The notes: generated from the letters alone by a model not told the origin. 46,564 nt of DNA from Deltaproteobacteria bacterium (GCA_019310725.1 JAFDDT010000003.1:1-46564), one strand, 5' to 3'; positions 18,338 to 27,742 are shown, counted from the first letter of the stretch. Made by a program: numbers and translations.

Positions 18338-21064
18338 ATGAAAGACAGAGATAAGACAAAGGAGCAACTCATACATGAATTGAATGCCCTGCGCCAGCGG
18401 GTTTCCGATTTAGAAGCAGAGGCCACCGAACACACGCAGGCAGAAGAAATGTTGAGAGAATCAGAGGAGAAATTTAGGACCCTTGCAGAACATTCACCTA
18501 ACATGGTTTTTATCAACATAAAGGGCAAGGTCGTGTATGCCAATGACAAAGCTGTAGAGATTACAGGGTATACCAAGGAGGAGTTTTACTCCCCTGATTT
18601 CGACTTCCTTGCCTTGATCGCACCGGAATATAGAGCCCTCTTGAAGGCAAATTTCAACAGGCACATAAGAGGCGAACAGCTCCCCGCATATGAATATGCA
18701 CTTATCACGAAAGAGGGTAAGAGAGTTGAGGTACTGCTTACCTCAAGATTGATAACATACCGTGGAGAGCATACTATCCTCGGGACTGTAACGGACATCA
18801 GCATGCGCAAGCGCGTGGAAAGTGCCTTGCGCGAGAGCGAAGAACGTTATCGAGATCTCTTTGAGCAGTCCAAAGATGCTATCTATATCACCACCCGAAA
18901 AGGCAAACTTGTTGAAGTCAATCAATCTTTCTTGGATCTTTTTGGCTATAGTGGAGAAGAGTTAACAAAATCGAAGGCTCAAGACATATATGTTAATCCC
19001 ACCGACCGAGCCAAGTTCCAGCAAGAGATAGAAAAAAACGGTTCGGTCAAAGATTTTGAAGTGAAACTTCGCAAGAAAGATGGAACTGAGATGGATTGTG
19101 TGCTCACTGCAACTGTGAGGCAAGCGGATGATGAGAGTATCCTTGGATACCAGGGCATCATCCGCGATATTAGCGAGCGGAAGACCTTGCTGAAAATGTT
19201 GCGCAAATACGAGTTTATTGTGAATACCTCCAAACAATTTATGACCCTCATCAACAGAGACTATACCTACGAGGCTGTGAATGAAGCATATTGCCTCGCC
19301 CACAACAAATTGCGAGAGCAAGTCCTTGGCAAAACCGTGGCAAAAATCTGGGGAGAAGAGAGATTCAAAAGAATCATTAAGCCCTATTTAGATAAGTGCT
19401 TTGCCGGCCACCAGACCCATGACCAGAAGTGGTTTGAATTTACTGGGAAAAAGCAGAAATATTATGACGTAAGCTATTACCCATACTACGGGAACAAATC
19501 AGAGGTGACCCACGCTGTGGTCATTACTCACGACATGACAGAGCGAAAACACGCAGAGGAGGCACTTCAGGAAAGTGAACTCAAATTCCGGAATCTGTTC
19601 GACCTTTCTCCTCAGGCTATCGCTGTTGCAAACGGGAAGACGGGCAGATTAACTGAGGTCAACGACAAGTTCTGTGAACTGACCCGATACGCTCGAAAGA
19701 AGGTCCTCGGAAAAAGCCTTTCGGAATTGCGCTTTTTCTCTGAGAGCGAGAGAGACGCGTTTCTAAAAGAGCTTCAGACATCAGGGGAACTTGACGGATT
19801 GGAGATACACCCCGAAGCCAGGGACGGCTCTGTTCTCAACGTGATCATGTCCGCCAAGCTCATTCGCATCACAGGTGAAGAATTTGTACTTACGGCATTC
19901 CTCGATATGTCTGACCAAAAGCGGCTCGAAGCACAACTTCAACAGGCGCAAAAAATGGAAGCTCTTGGCACTTTGGCCGGCGGCATTGCTCACAACTTCA
20001 ACAACCTCCTCATGGGCATCCAGGCAAATGCCTCCTTACTCCTGCTGGAAATTGACCCTAATGATCCAAATTATAATAGGCTTATGAATATTGAAAAAAT
20101 GGTTCAAAACGGGTCCAGACTCACCAAACAACTACTTGGGTATGCCAGAGAGGGCAGATATGAGGTCAGGCCCACGAGTCTGAATCGATTGGTGAAAGAA
20201 ACCTCTGACACCTTTGGCCTGACCAAAAAGGAGATCAAAGTTCATCAGAAGCTTTCCAGAGACCTGTTTGCAATAGAGGCAGACCAGGGGCAGATTGAGC
20301 AAATCCTGTGGAACCTCTATGTAAATGCCGCAGATGCGATGCCGGATGGTGGAGACCTCTTCCTGGAAACTATAAATGTTACCCATAAGGATATTACAGG
20401 TAAACCCTCCAAGTTAAAGCCTGGGGACTATGTGCTGCTAACCCTTACTGATACAGGCACAGGCATGGATAAAAAGACCGTAGGACGCATCTTTGATCCC
20501 TTTTTTACCACTAAGGGTATGGGCAGAGGCACTGGCCTCGGATTGGCCTCTGTTTACGGGATCGTAAAAAGCCATGGTGGTACCATTTCTGTCTCGAGCA
20601 AAAAAGGTAAGGGTACTACCTTTAATCTTTATCTGCCAGCCTCAAAAAGGCAAGCAATGAAAGAGGACAGAGGGCTTGATAAATTTGAACCGGGCAAAGA
20701 AACTGTTCTTCTCGTGGATGATGAAGATATGGTTCTCGATGTTGGCACACAGATTCTGGAAAAAATGGGACACAAGGTCATGAAAGCCAAGAGCGGACAA
20801 GAGGCCATAGAGATTTACGAAAAGCATAGGGATCTGATCAACCTTGTGATCCTTGATATGATTATGCCGGGTGTAGGTGGGGGTGAGACCTATGACAGGA
20901 TAAAAGCAATCAACCCCGAGGTAAAAGTCCTTCTCTCAACTGGTTACAGCATTAATGGGCAGGCAACCGAAATTCTGGAACGCGGTTGTAACGGCTTCAT
21001 CCAGAAACCTTTTAGAATGGAAGAACTGTCTCATAAAATAAGAGAGGTTCTGGGCAAAGACTAG
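18338..21064 (+). CDS. PAS-domain hybrid sensor histidine kinase / response regulator
   Basis: Several PAS domains; DHp motif GIAHNFNNLLMGI; HATPase DTGTGMDKKTVGRIFDPFFTTKGMGRGTGLGLASVYGIV; C-terminal REC VLLVDDEDMVLDVG...VILDMIMPG...FIQKPF. Confidence 0.96.
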   Translation: MKDRDKTKEQLIHELNALRQRVSDLEAEATEHTQAEEMLRESEEKFRTLAEHSPNMVFINIKGKVVYANDKAVEITGYTKEEFYSPDFDFLALIAPEYRALLKANFNRHIRGEQLPAYEYALITKEGKRVEVLLTSRLITYRGEHTILGTVTDISMRKRVESALRESEERYRDLFEQSKDAIYITTRKGKLVEVNQSFLDLFGYSGEELTKSKAQDIYVNPTDRAKFQQEIEKNGSVKDFEVKLRKKDGTEMDCVLTATVRQADDESILGYQGIIRDISERKTLLKMLRKYEFIVNTSKQFMTLINRDYTYEAVNEAYCLAHNKLREQVLGKTVAKIWGEERFKRIIKPYLDKCFAGHQTHDQKWFEFTGKKQKYYDVSYYPYYGNKSEVTHAVVITHDMTERKHAEEALQESELKFRNLFDLSPQAIAVANGKTGRLTEVNDKFCELTRYARKKVLGKSLSELRFFSESERDAFLKELQTSGELDGLEIHPEARDGSVLNVIMSAKLIRITGEEFVLTAFLDMSDQKRLEAQLQQAQKMEALGTLAGGIAHNFNNLLMGIQANASLLLLEIDPNDPNYNRLMNIEKMVQNGSRLTKQLLGYAREGRYEVRPTSLNRLVKETSDTFGLTKKEIKVHQKLSRDLFAIEADQGQIEQILWNLYVNAADAMPDGGDLFLETINVTHKDITGKPSKLKPGDYVLLTLTDTGTGMDKKTVGRIFDPFFTTKGMGRGTGLGLASVYGIVKSHGGTISVSSKKGKGTTFNLYLPASKRQAMKEDRGLDKFEPGKETVLLVDDEDMVLDVGTQILEKMGHKVMKAKSGQEAIEIYEKHRDLINLVILDMIMPGVGGGETYDRIKAINPEVKVLLSTGYSINGQATEILERGCNGFIQKPFRMEELSHKIREVLGKD

Positions 21065-21270
21065 ATAGCGCTTCTACAAATCTCGCACCAGCATTTCCTT
21101 TGGCCCGATATGGCATGTTCTGTCTAAGAAACCCGAGTCTGCTTCAGAAAACCCAAACCACACATACTGTGCTATGCCACTATCCTATTGGCCCTTTTTT
21201 AGTCCCTTACAAATGGAATTGTGCCCAAAATGGTCACGATTTTTTCCTGGAAAAGACCTGCTGGTCAGAA

Positions 21271-21346
21271 GATTTAGGGATTGAGGGATTACATTAAGCA
21301 GATTGTTTACAATTCGTTGATTCCTCAATCCGTAATTTCTCAATTC
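21271..21346. repeat. Octamer-periodic inverted repeat (GGATTGAGG type)
   Basis: GATTTAGGGATTGAGGGATTA (21271-21291) faces TGATTCCTCAATCCGTAATTTCTCAATTCC (about 21319-21348); the arms show ~8-nt internal periodicity. Confidence 0.55.
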
Positions 21347-21484
21347 CGGTTTATCCGGGTTAGGAAATCTAAACCCAGCCCTTTGATGGTAGGCTATCGC
21401 TAAAAAAATCGAAAAAGATTAAAGTTTTCCTCAAAAGATGCCGATAGGCTATGTGGATTGTTGTAAAATGTTGTGATTTTGCTG

Positions 21485-21565
21485 AAGGGCAAACCTTCCG
21501 AAAGGTTGGGACGCAAAGCCTCCGACTTAGATCAGCTTGAGGTGACAAGGTAGCGGGGCTGCTAA
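21485..21565 (+). promoter_or_regulatory. Cyclic di-GMP-I (GEMM-I) riboswitch aptamer
   Basis: AGGGCAAACCTTCCGAAAGGTTGGGACGCAAAGCCTCCGACTTAG...GGTAGCGGGGCTGCT reproduces the GEMM-I core: GNRA-capped P2 hairpin, GGGACGCAAAGCCUCCG, GGUAGCGGGG. Confidence 0.93.
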
Positions 21566-21576
21566 GCAAACGAAAC

Positions 21577-21615
21577 AAATAAACCCGCTTCTTGCCCCCA
21601 GAGGTGGGTTTATTT
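21577..21615 (+). terminator. Hairpin in the expression platform downstream of the c-di-GMP riboswitch
   Basis: AAATAAACCC (21577-21586) / GGGTTTATTT (21606-21615), directly after the aptamer and before the 21665 start codon. Confidence 0.7.
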
Positions 21616-21664
21616 ATGCAGCTTCTCCAAAACGATCAACATCTCGCAATTTTGGTGAGAACAC

Positions 21665-22012
21665 ATGAAAATTACCGAAACCGCCAGCTCCATTAGGCAA
21701 CAACAGCCTGGGCAATTCAGGAAACCAGAAGACGGTAGCGCACCGTTTACTCATGTGAACGACCAAAAGCTGGTTACCACAAAGGACCAGAAAGGATACT
21801 CTGTTTACGTCAGTAACGAGAAGCTCGTAGCCCCGGACAGGGTGATAGAATCTGATTTCCCCAAGCTCTTTGATTTTGATGCCGGGGTGCAATTCAGTCT
21901 TGAAAAACTGAGTCGGACTCCCAGGGATGAAGACATTCACCCACAATATGACAAGGCCGCAAAACCAGAGATAGTGACCAAAAAGAAATCGATCATTGAT
22001 CAGTGGGTCTGA
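21665..22012 (+). CDS. Hypothetical protein under c-di-GMP riboswitch control
   Basis: 115 aa ORF directly downstream of the GEMM-I aptamer and terminator; no family recognised. Confidence 0.7.
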   Translation: MKITETASSIRQQQPGQFRKPEDGSAPFTHVNDQKLVTTKDQKGYSVYVSNEKLVAPDRVIESDFPKLFDFDAGVQFSLEKLSRTPRDEDIHPQYDKAAKPEIVTKKKSIIDQWV

Positions 22013-22168
22013 AACACTGGGAAGCGCAAGATCTTGCGTCTGAAAAACGGTATTGAGCCCAGGGGAAAGCAATATCCCGGGAAAATCATGCGTGTCTCTA
22101 TACAACGCTGTTTGAACCTGAAGGTGACTCTCATGACATCACATATATAGATTAATGAAAAGGAGAAC

Positions 22169-22564
22169 ATGTTCATGAAAAGCAAAACATACAAACCAGG
22201 AGAAATCATAATCCAAGAAGGGGAGATGGGAAGAGACCTCTATGTTTTGAATGACGGTGTTGTTGAAATATCAACTAAGGAAGACAATGGAAGTGTTATT
22301 CTGAACGAAATTGAGCCCCCACAAATTCTTGGAGAACTTTCTTTTTTGACTGGTCTTCCGAGGACAGCGACAGCAAAAGCGAAGACAAATACAGAGCTAT
22401 ATATCTTCAGATACGAGAATTTGGAAGGGCAAATTGCGGAATTACCTAAGAGTATTAAGCCAATCATAAATACACTCATTAACCGCGTCAGGGCTCAGGA
22501 CAGAAGGATTGTAGAGTTGGAAGAGGAGATGTTAACGTTAAAGAGAAAACTACTAACATCGTAA
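22169..22564 (+). CDS. Cyclic nucleotide-binding (Crp-like effector) domain protein without HTH
   Basis: YKPGEIIIQEGEMGRDLYVLNDGVVEIS...PPQILGELSFLTGLPRTATAKAKTNTELYIF; short, ends in a coiled coil. Confidence 0.88.
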   Translation: MFMKSKTYKPGEIIIQEGEMGRDLYVLNDGVVEISTKEDNGSVILNEIEPPQILGELSFLTGLPRTATAKAKTNTELYIFRYENLEGQIAELPKSIKPIINTLINRVRAQDRRIVELEEEMLTLKRKLLTS

Positions 22565-22713
22565 TTCCCGCTTTCATGAACAACTGTTCTACAGCTCACA
22601 CTCATCCTTCACGTAATACAGTGACTGTTTCCACATCTTTTCAGCACGAGCAGAAAATCCACCTTTGTAATCAGATCACAGGCGTTGAAACTATATCACT
22701 ATCGCGGCTCCCC

Positions 22714-22739
22714 CCACAGAACCCTTGAGGGTTCTGTGG
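22714..22739. repeat. Perfect hairpin CCACAGAACCC-TTGA-GGGTTCTGTGG
   Basis: 11-bp perfect inverted repeat with 4-nt loop, no T-tract. Confidence 0.6.
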
Positions 22740-22803
22740 CCCAGATTCTCACATTGAGATTAAACGTGAAACTAAACCGGTGGTTTTTGTAAGGCAGGCT
22801 TTC

Positions 22804-23028
22804 ATGACCAAAAAAAGATCCCCATACCCTGCAAGAAGCTTAAGAATCAATAGCCTTAGGTTTCACTATGACATGGCCCTGCTCATCGATGCATATCGAT
22901 TGCGCACAACTAAGAAACATGGTATAGGTGACACTGTGCTGTATCTAGTCATTGGCCCTAAGGAGGAAGCGCTAGTCAGAGGATTGACCGGCATCCACCT
23001 TTGCAACCGCAAACTCCTGGGCTATTGA
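22804..23028 (+). CDS. Small hypothetical protein containing the INSLRFHYD repeat motif
   Basis: ORF MTKKRSPYPARSLRINSLRFHYDMALLID...; part of its coding sequence recurs inverted at 24068-24122. Confidence 0.4.
   Translation: MTKKRSPYPARSLRINSLRFHYDMALLIDAYRLRTTKKHGIGDTVLYLVIGPKEEALVRGLTGIHLCNRKLLGY
22832..22886 (+). repeat. Copy 1 of a coding-type repeat (27-bp identical core 22845-22871)
   Basis: AATCAATAGCCTTAGGTTTCACTATGA is identical to the reverse complement of 24083-24109; flanks also similar. Confidence 0.8.
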
Positions 23029-23044
23029 AGAATTACTGATTGAT

Positions 23045-23908
23045 TTGAGAAATCTGATGGCCCAAAAGTCCCTCATTGAGCTCATTGAGGAAACACTTGA
23101 TCGTGAAGAGATTGAGCTCCCTATCTTTAATCAAGTCGCCCTGAAACTCCAGCAGCAGCTTACAAGGGGCGATTACAGCCTGGCTGGGATTGCCAGAATC
23201 ATACATAAGGATCAGGGACTTGCCTCTGACGTCCTAAAAATGGCCAACTCCGTTTTTTACGCTGGTGTAAAACCTGTCAAAACCATTCAGGAGGCTACCG
23301 TGCGTCTGGGGGGAAAGACTATTTTCAATCTGGTCACCGCAGTAACCCAAAAACAGCTCTACCGCGTTCACAAAAAGAAATATGATTACTGGGCCAAACC
23401 GCTCTGGAGCCATGCCCTTGGTGTTGCCTATGCTGCTCGCTGGCTTTCACGCCACCTGGGTATGGATCAATTTGTTGACGAAGCATTTATGGCAGGCCTG
23501 CTTCATGACATTGGAAAGCTGCTTCTCCTCAAGGTAGTCGAGGATCTCGATGGAGCTGAAGTAACCCAAGACGATATCTCAAAAGATCTCGTTGATGATA
23601 TTTTGGAGACCATGCACACCTATCACGGAGAACGGCTCATGAGAGGCATGAATATCCCAGATGTGTATTGCAATGCAGCCGCGATGCACCATGATCCAGA
23701 CGTTAGTGCTGAAGATAGCATCCTAAATCTAGTAAGACTGGGAAATCTCGCTTGTCGTAAGGTTGGCATTGGGCTTAAACATGATCCTGAGCTCCTCCTT
23801 GAGACTACATCAGAGGTGATAAACCTCAATGTGACGGATCGTGAATTGGATGGCTTGCACGTAAGGTTGGAAGAATATGATGAGTGGCTGGGGAACTTTT
23901 TAGCTTAA
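23045..23908 (+). CDS. HDOD domain protein
   Basis: LPIFNQVALKLQQQLTRGDYSLAGIARIIHKDQGLASDVLKMANSVFYAG...IQEATVRLGGKTIFNLV...FMAGLLHDIGKLLLL. Confidence 0.93.
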   Translation: MRNLMAQKSLIELIEETLDREEIELPIFNQVALKLQQQLTRGDYSLAGIARIIHKDQGLASDVLKMANSVFYAGVKPVKTIQEATVRLGGKTIFNLVTAVTQKQLYRVHKKKYDYWAKPLWSHALGVAYAARWLSRHLGMDQFVDEAFMAGLLHDIGKLLLLKVVEDLDGAEVTQDDISKDLVDDILETMHTYHGERLMRGMNIPDVYCNAAAMHHDPDVSAEDSILNLVRLGNLACRKVGIGLKHDPELLLETTSEVINLNVTDRELDGLHVRLEEYDEWLGNFLA

Positions 23909-24067
23909 CAGTGATTGAGAGCTCACCCGAGCCATCTCGGGCGAATCCAGTTTTGGGTTCTTTTGGTCTCTATCCCTTTCCTTTGAGTTGGTTTTTCCCA
24001 TAGCGCCAATTATCCAAACAGGGATTATCCCCAACAGGGTGGAGTCAAGATGCGCTCTGAGCGAGAA

Positions 24068-24122
24068 ACAAGCAGTGCCACATCATAGTGAAACCTAAGG
24101 CTATTGATTTTCAGGTTTCTTG
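24068..24122 (-). repeat. Copy 2 (inverted) of the coding-type repeat
   Basis: Reverse complement encodes TRNLKINSLRFHYDVALLV, matching ARSLRINSLRFHYDMALLI of copy 1. Confidence 0.8.
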
Positions 24123-24162
24123 TTAGAACCCCTTCTGGACAGGACAAGAATGGGAGGAAATC

Positions 24163-26253
24163 TTGAACACGGTATACATCACTGACGGGCCCAATAAGGG
24201 CACATCCTTTAACCTAAATGATGGCATCACCACTATCGGGAGAGCCACTGACAACGATATCTGTCTCTCAGATAGAGGGGTTTCCCGACATCATGGCAAG
24301 TTTTTCAGAAAGGATGGTGGGCTCTTTGTTGTAGATCTGAACAGCTTGCACGGCGTTTTTGTTGATGGTGAGAAGATAGAGCCGGGCCAGGAGGTGGCGA
24401 TCACAAAAGAGAACAGTGTGCTTATTGGAAAAACGGTTCTCTCTTTTCAAAGGAAACTTTCTAGGGAAAAAGTCAATCAACCATACCCCGTCTATGAGCA
24501 GAGAAAGCTCTTTGATACAACTGCGCCGCCCCTGCTGGTAAAAGATAGCACTAGGAGCTATGTCCGCAATTTGGAGTTATTGCTCAAGGTGTCAAATATC
24601 TTTGCTCAATCCCTCAATATCGATAAGCTTCTCGGTGAGGTAGTAGATCAGATTTTTAGTCACTTGAAGAGAATCGATCGTGGAGCCATATTATTGCTGA
24701 ACCAGGAAACCGGCAGCTTGAAAGAGGCGGTTTCAAGGACCAGAATGAAGGACAAAGAAGGCCTCTTTTCTAAAATCAACTACAGCAGGACGATCGTTAA
24801 AAGAACCATAGAGCAAGCTAAACCTGTAATGATGTCAGATACCAGCAGTATGGACAAGGTTAACCTCTCCAACAGCATGGAAAAAATGCATATCATGTCA
24901 GCTATGTGCGTGCCTCTCAAGTACAAAGAAAAGGTTGGGGGAGTTATTTATGTGGATTCCCTTGGGGTGCCTGAAGGACTCGGAAAGGATGACCTCCAAT
25001 TGCTTACAGGCTTGGCCAACACCGCGGCTATTGCCATAGAGAATGCCAGGCTCTATGATGCCCTGAAGCAAGAGCTAGCTGAGCGCAAGCGCTCAGAAGA
25101 GGAAAAAGCAAAACTGGAGGCCCAATTCCAGCATGCCCAAAAGATGGAAGCCCTGGGTACACTGGCGAGTGGCATCGCCCATAATTTCAATAACATCCTC
25201 ATGGGTATACAGGGCTACGCCTCATTAATGCTCATGGACATTGACTCCGGCCATCCCCACTACAAAAGACTGAAGGGCATTGAGCAGCAGGTTCAGAGCG
25301 GGTCTACCCTGACCAAACAGCTCCTCGGATATGCACGGGAGGGGAAGTATGAGGTCAAACCCATCACCCTGAACCAGATGGTGAAAGAAGTCTCTGACAC
25401 CTTTGCGATGACCAAGAAGGATATCACAGTCCATCTAGACCTTGCTGAAGACCTGCATATAATAAAGGCAGATCAAGGGCAGATCAGACAGACGCTGATG
25501 AATCTATATGTAAACGCTGCAGATGCCATGCCTCGTGGCGGAGATATTTTCCTGAAGACTGTAAATATTGCAGATAAGGATATGAAAGGTAAGCCCTATA
25601 CACCGAAGCCAGGAGACTATGCCCTGATAACCATTACTGACACGGGAATGGGCATGGACAAGAACACCATGGAGCGTATCTTTGATCCTTTCTTTACCAC
25701 CAAGGGTATGAGCAAAGGAACCGGTCTCGGATTGGCCTCGGTGTACGGCATTGTCAAGGCTCATGGCGGATACATTGATGTAGACTCCAAGAAGGGACGG
25801 GGAACAACCTTCAGTATCTATCTGCCAGCCTCAGATACGGAAGGAGGAAAACAGAAGGAAATCGCCGCAGAAGTCCTCAAAGGTAAAGAAGGTGTCCTTC
25901 TCGTAGACGATGAGGATGTGATTATTGACGTTAGCCGGGAGCTTCTTCAGACACTCGGCTACGAGGTTTACGTGGCCAGAAATGGGAAAGAAGCTATTGA
26001 CACCTATAAGGCAAACGAGGACAAGATTGATATGGTCATCCTGGATATGGTTATGCCGGATATGGGCGGCGGAGAGGCGTATGATATAATGAAAGGCATA
26101 AACCCCAACATTAAAGTCCTCCTCTCAAGTGGGTACAGCATAGATGGCCAGGCAGCCGAGATACTCGATCGGGGGTGCAATGGTTTTATCCAGAAGCCCT
26201 TTAATATTACGCAGTTATCTCAGAAGTTAAGGGAGATTCTGGAAAAGCAATAG
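24163..26253 (+). CDS. FHA-GAF hybrid sensor histidine kinase / response regulator
   Basis: FHA: TIGRATDNDICLSDRGVSRHHGKFF...LNSLHGVFVDG; GAF; DHp GIAHNFNNILMGI; HATPase; C-terminal REC GVLLVDDEDVIID...VILDMVMPD. Confidence 0.95.
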   Translation: MNTVYITDGPNKGTSFNLNDGITTIGRATDNDICLSDRGVSRHHGKFFRKDGGLFVVDLNSLHGVFVDGEKIEPGQEVAITKENSVLIGKTVLSFQRKLSREKVNQPYPVYEQRKLFDTTAPPLLVKDSTRSYVRNLELLLKVSNIFAQSLNIDKLLGEVVDQIFSHLKRIDRGAILLLNQETGSLKEAVSRTRMKDKEGLFSKINYSRTIVKRTIEQAKPVMMSDTSSMDKVNLSNSMEKMHIMSAMCVPLKYKEKVGGVIYVDSLGVPEGLGKDDLQLLTGLANTAAIAIENARLYDALKQELAERKRSEEEKAKLEAQFQHAQKMEALGTLASGIAHNFNNILMGIQGYASLMLMDIDSGHPHYKRLKGIEQQVQSGSTLTKQLLGYAREGKYEVKPITLNQMVKEVSDTFAMTKKDITVHLDLAEDLHIIKADQGQIRQTLMNLYVNAADAMPRGGDIFLKTVNIADKDMKGKPYTPKPGDYALITITDTGMGMDKNTMERIFDPFFTTKGMSKGTGLGLASVYGIVKAHGGYIDVDSKKGRGTTFSIYLPASDTEGGKQKEIAAEVLKGKEGVLLVDDEDVIIDVSRELLQTLGYEVYVARNGKEAIDTYKANEDKIDMVILDMVMPDMGGGEAYDIMKGINPNIKVLLSSGYSIDGQAAEILDRGCNGFIQKPFNITQLSQKLREILEKQ

Positions 26254-26280
26254 GTTTTATTCCCCACTCGTGACTATTGA

Positions 26281-26551
26281 GCCACCAAGGCACAAAGACC
26301 CAAAGAGAAAATGAATATGAATTAAAAAATGGAGTTTTCTCATTAATGATCCTTAGGCTCATTAATCTCAATGTGCCACGTATCAAAAAGGCTGTAACCG
26401 TTCACGAGTTCACAGGTTCAGGGTTGAACAAAAATCTGAAAAGTCTTACGAGCAAGGTTAACGAAAGAAATGTAACCCTGAACGGTGAACCTTGAACCTA
26501 TGAACGCCTAAGAATAATTCTATAATCTTGGTGTCTTGGTGCCTTTGTGGC
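26281..26551. repeat. Nested intergenic inverted-repeat element with octamer-periodic arms
   Basis: Outer arms GCCACCAAGGCACAAAGACCCAAAG (26281-26305) / CTTGGTGTCTTGGTGCCTTTGTGGC (26527-26551). Inner arms ACCGTTCACGAGTTCACAGGTTCAGGGTTGAAC / GTAACCCTGAACGGTGAACCTTGAACCTATGAACGCC. Confidence 0.7.
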
Positions 26552-26619
26552 AAGATACCTGAGTAATACCCACAGGTTAGAAAGGTCACTAGAGATATGA
26601 ACCCATGTGCGGGTGCATG

Positions 26620-27210
26620 CTATGCCCTCGACCCCAGAATAGCCTGACGACCTTTTACCGCTCTACTAATCTCTTCGATAAGGGTATCCCATCTCCTATT
26701 ATCAATCGCATCATCTATGATGATTTCTCCCCTGGAATCTCTGTTCACCTTGGTAATGCCAGGATATTTCTTCTCCAGGTTCTTGATGAATGCAGACTGC
26801 TGCTTTTCCATGCTGAGCAAACGCTGGACTGCTTTTTTGAGGTCATTGTGTTGAATTGCCCTCCGGATCGTCATAGCAAGGTCAAGCACGTTGCATGGTT
26901 TGGTGAAGAAACGATAGATCTCTCCCTCATTGATAGCACGCATCGCGGATTCCAGGCTTCCGTGTCCAGTAAGAATCATTCGGATTGTATCCGGATATTT
27001 TTTCCGAACAACGGCAAGAAATTCCGACCCAGACATACCAGGCATTTTTTCATCTGAGATTATTACATCCACCTGTATCTGAGCCAGGAGACCGAGGGCA
27101 TCTTCCGCGGAACCGGCAGCCAGGATAACATACGGTCCACGAGAAAGCGCCTCTGTCAAAATCTCTGTAATGAAGGGCTCATCGTCAACGATCAGAATCG
27201 TGTGCTCCAT
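26620..27210 (-). CDS. Response regulator receiver protein
   Basis: HTILIVDDEPFITEILTEAL...DVIISDEKMPGMSG...MILTGHGS...FFTKP; no recognisable DNA-binding output domain. Confidence 0.92.
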   Translation of the reverse strand: MEHTILIVDDEPFITEILTEALSRGPYVILAAGSAEDALGLLAQIQVDVIISDEKMPGMSGSEFLAVVRKKYPDTIRMILTGHGSLESAMRAINEGEIYRFFTKPCNVLDLAMTIRRAIQHNDLKKAVQRLLSMEKQQSAFIKNLEKKYPGITKVNRDSRGEIIIDDAIDNRRWDTLIEEISRAVKGRQAILGSRA

Positions 27211-27542
27211 AATAGGGGCTCCTCATACCTCAATATATTACCTTGGTAAACCAAAACCCATTACCTTTGGAATCGTTTTCTTGTCAACGGTCCAACCATA
27301 GAAGAATCTGTTACTTCGCCAATTCAAAAAACGCTCAGACATTATAGCTGCAAGACGGATGCCAGAGCTAATAGCTTTCTGGAAATGAGGTCAAGGGATA
27401 CAAAAATCCCCAGCCCTATAATCGAGCAACTCTCAAAATTATTCTCTAACCTCCTGATATCCTCCAAAAGTGGTGGCATAGAAAGATGAACTTAGGCACG
27501 CCTTCTCTACCTTACATACTTTTATACCTAACTGTTCAGCTA

Positions 27543-27742
27543 GCCACAAAGGCACAAAGGCACCAAGGCTAAATATTAATTTATCTCCTAAGTAACTCGA
27601 GCAGAAAATGAGTTACTTCCACCAATAACCTGAGCAAGGGACTGGCTAGATGGTTTGCTGAAAAAGGAAGAAGACAATGTGCTACGCATAAAAAGGGTAT
27701 CAAAATAATGTTCAAATCTCAGTGGCTTTGTGTCTCAGTGGC
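27543..27742. repeat. Second pair of GCCACAAAGGCAC-type arms
   Basis: GCCACAAAGGCACAAAGGCACCAAGG (27543-27568) and CTCAGTGGCTTTGTGTCTCAGTGGC (27718-27742). Confidence 0.5.

Noticed and set aside
22024-22037. CGCAAGATCTTGCG palindrome
   Set aside because: Short perfect palindrome without supporting context; could be chance.
21614-22105. 163 aa minus-strand ORF antisense to the riboswitch-controlled gene
   Set aside because: The riboswitch and terminator point to the plus strand; no motif in the antisense product.
26605-27057. 150 aa ORF antisense to the response regulator
   Set aside because: Mirrors a clear REC gene on the other strand.
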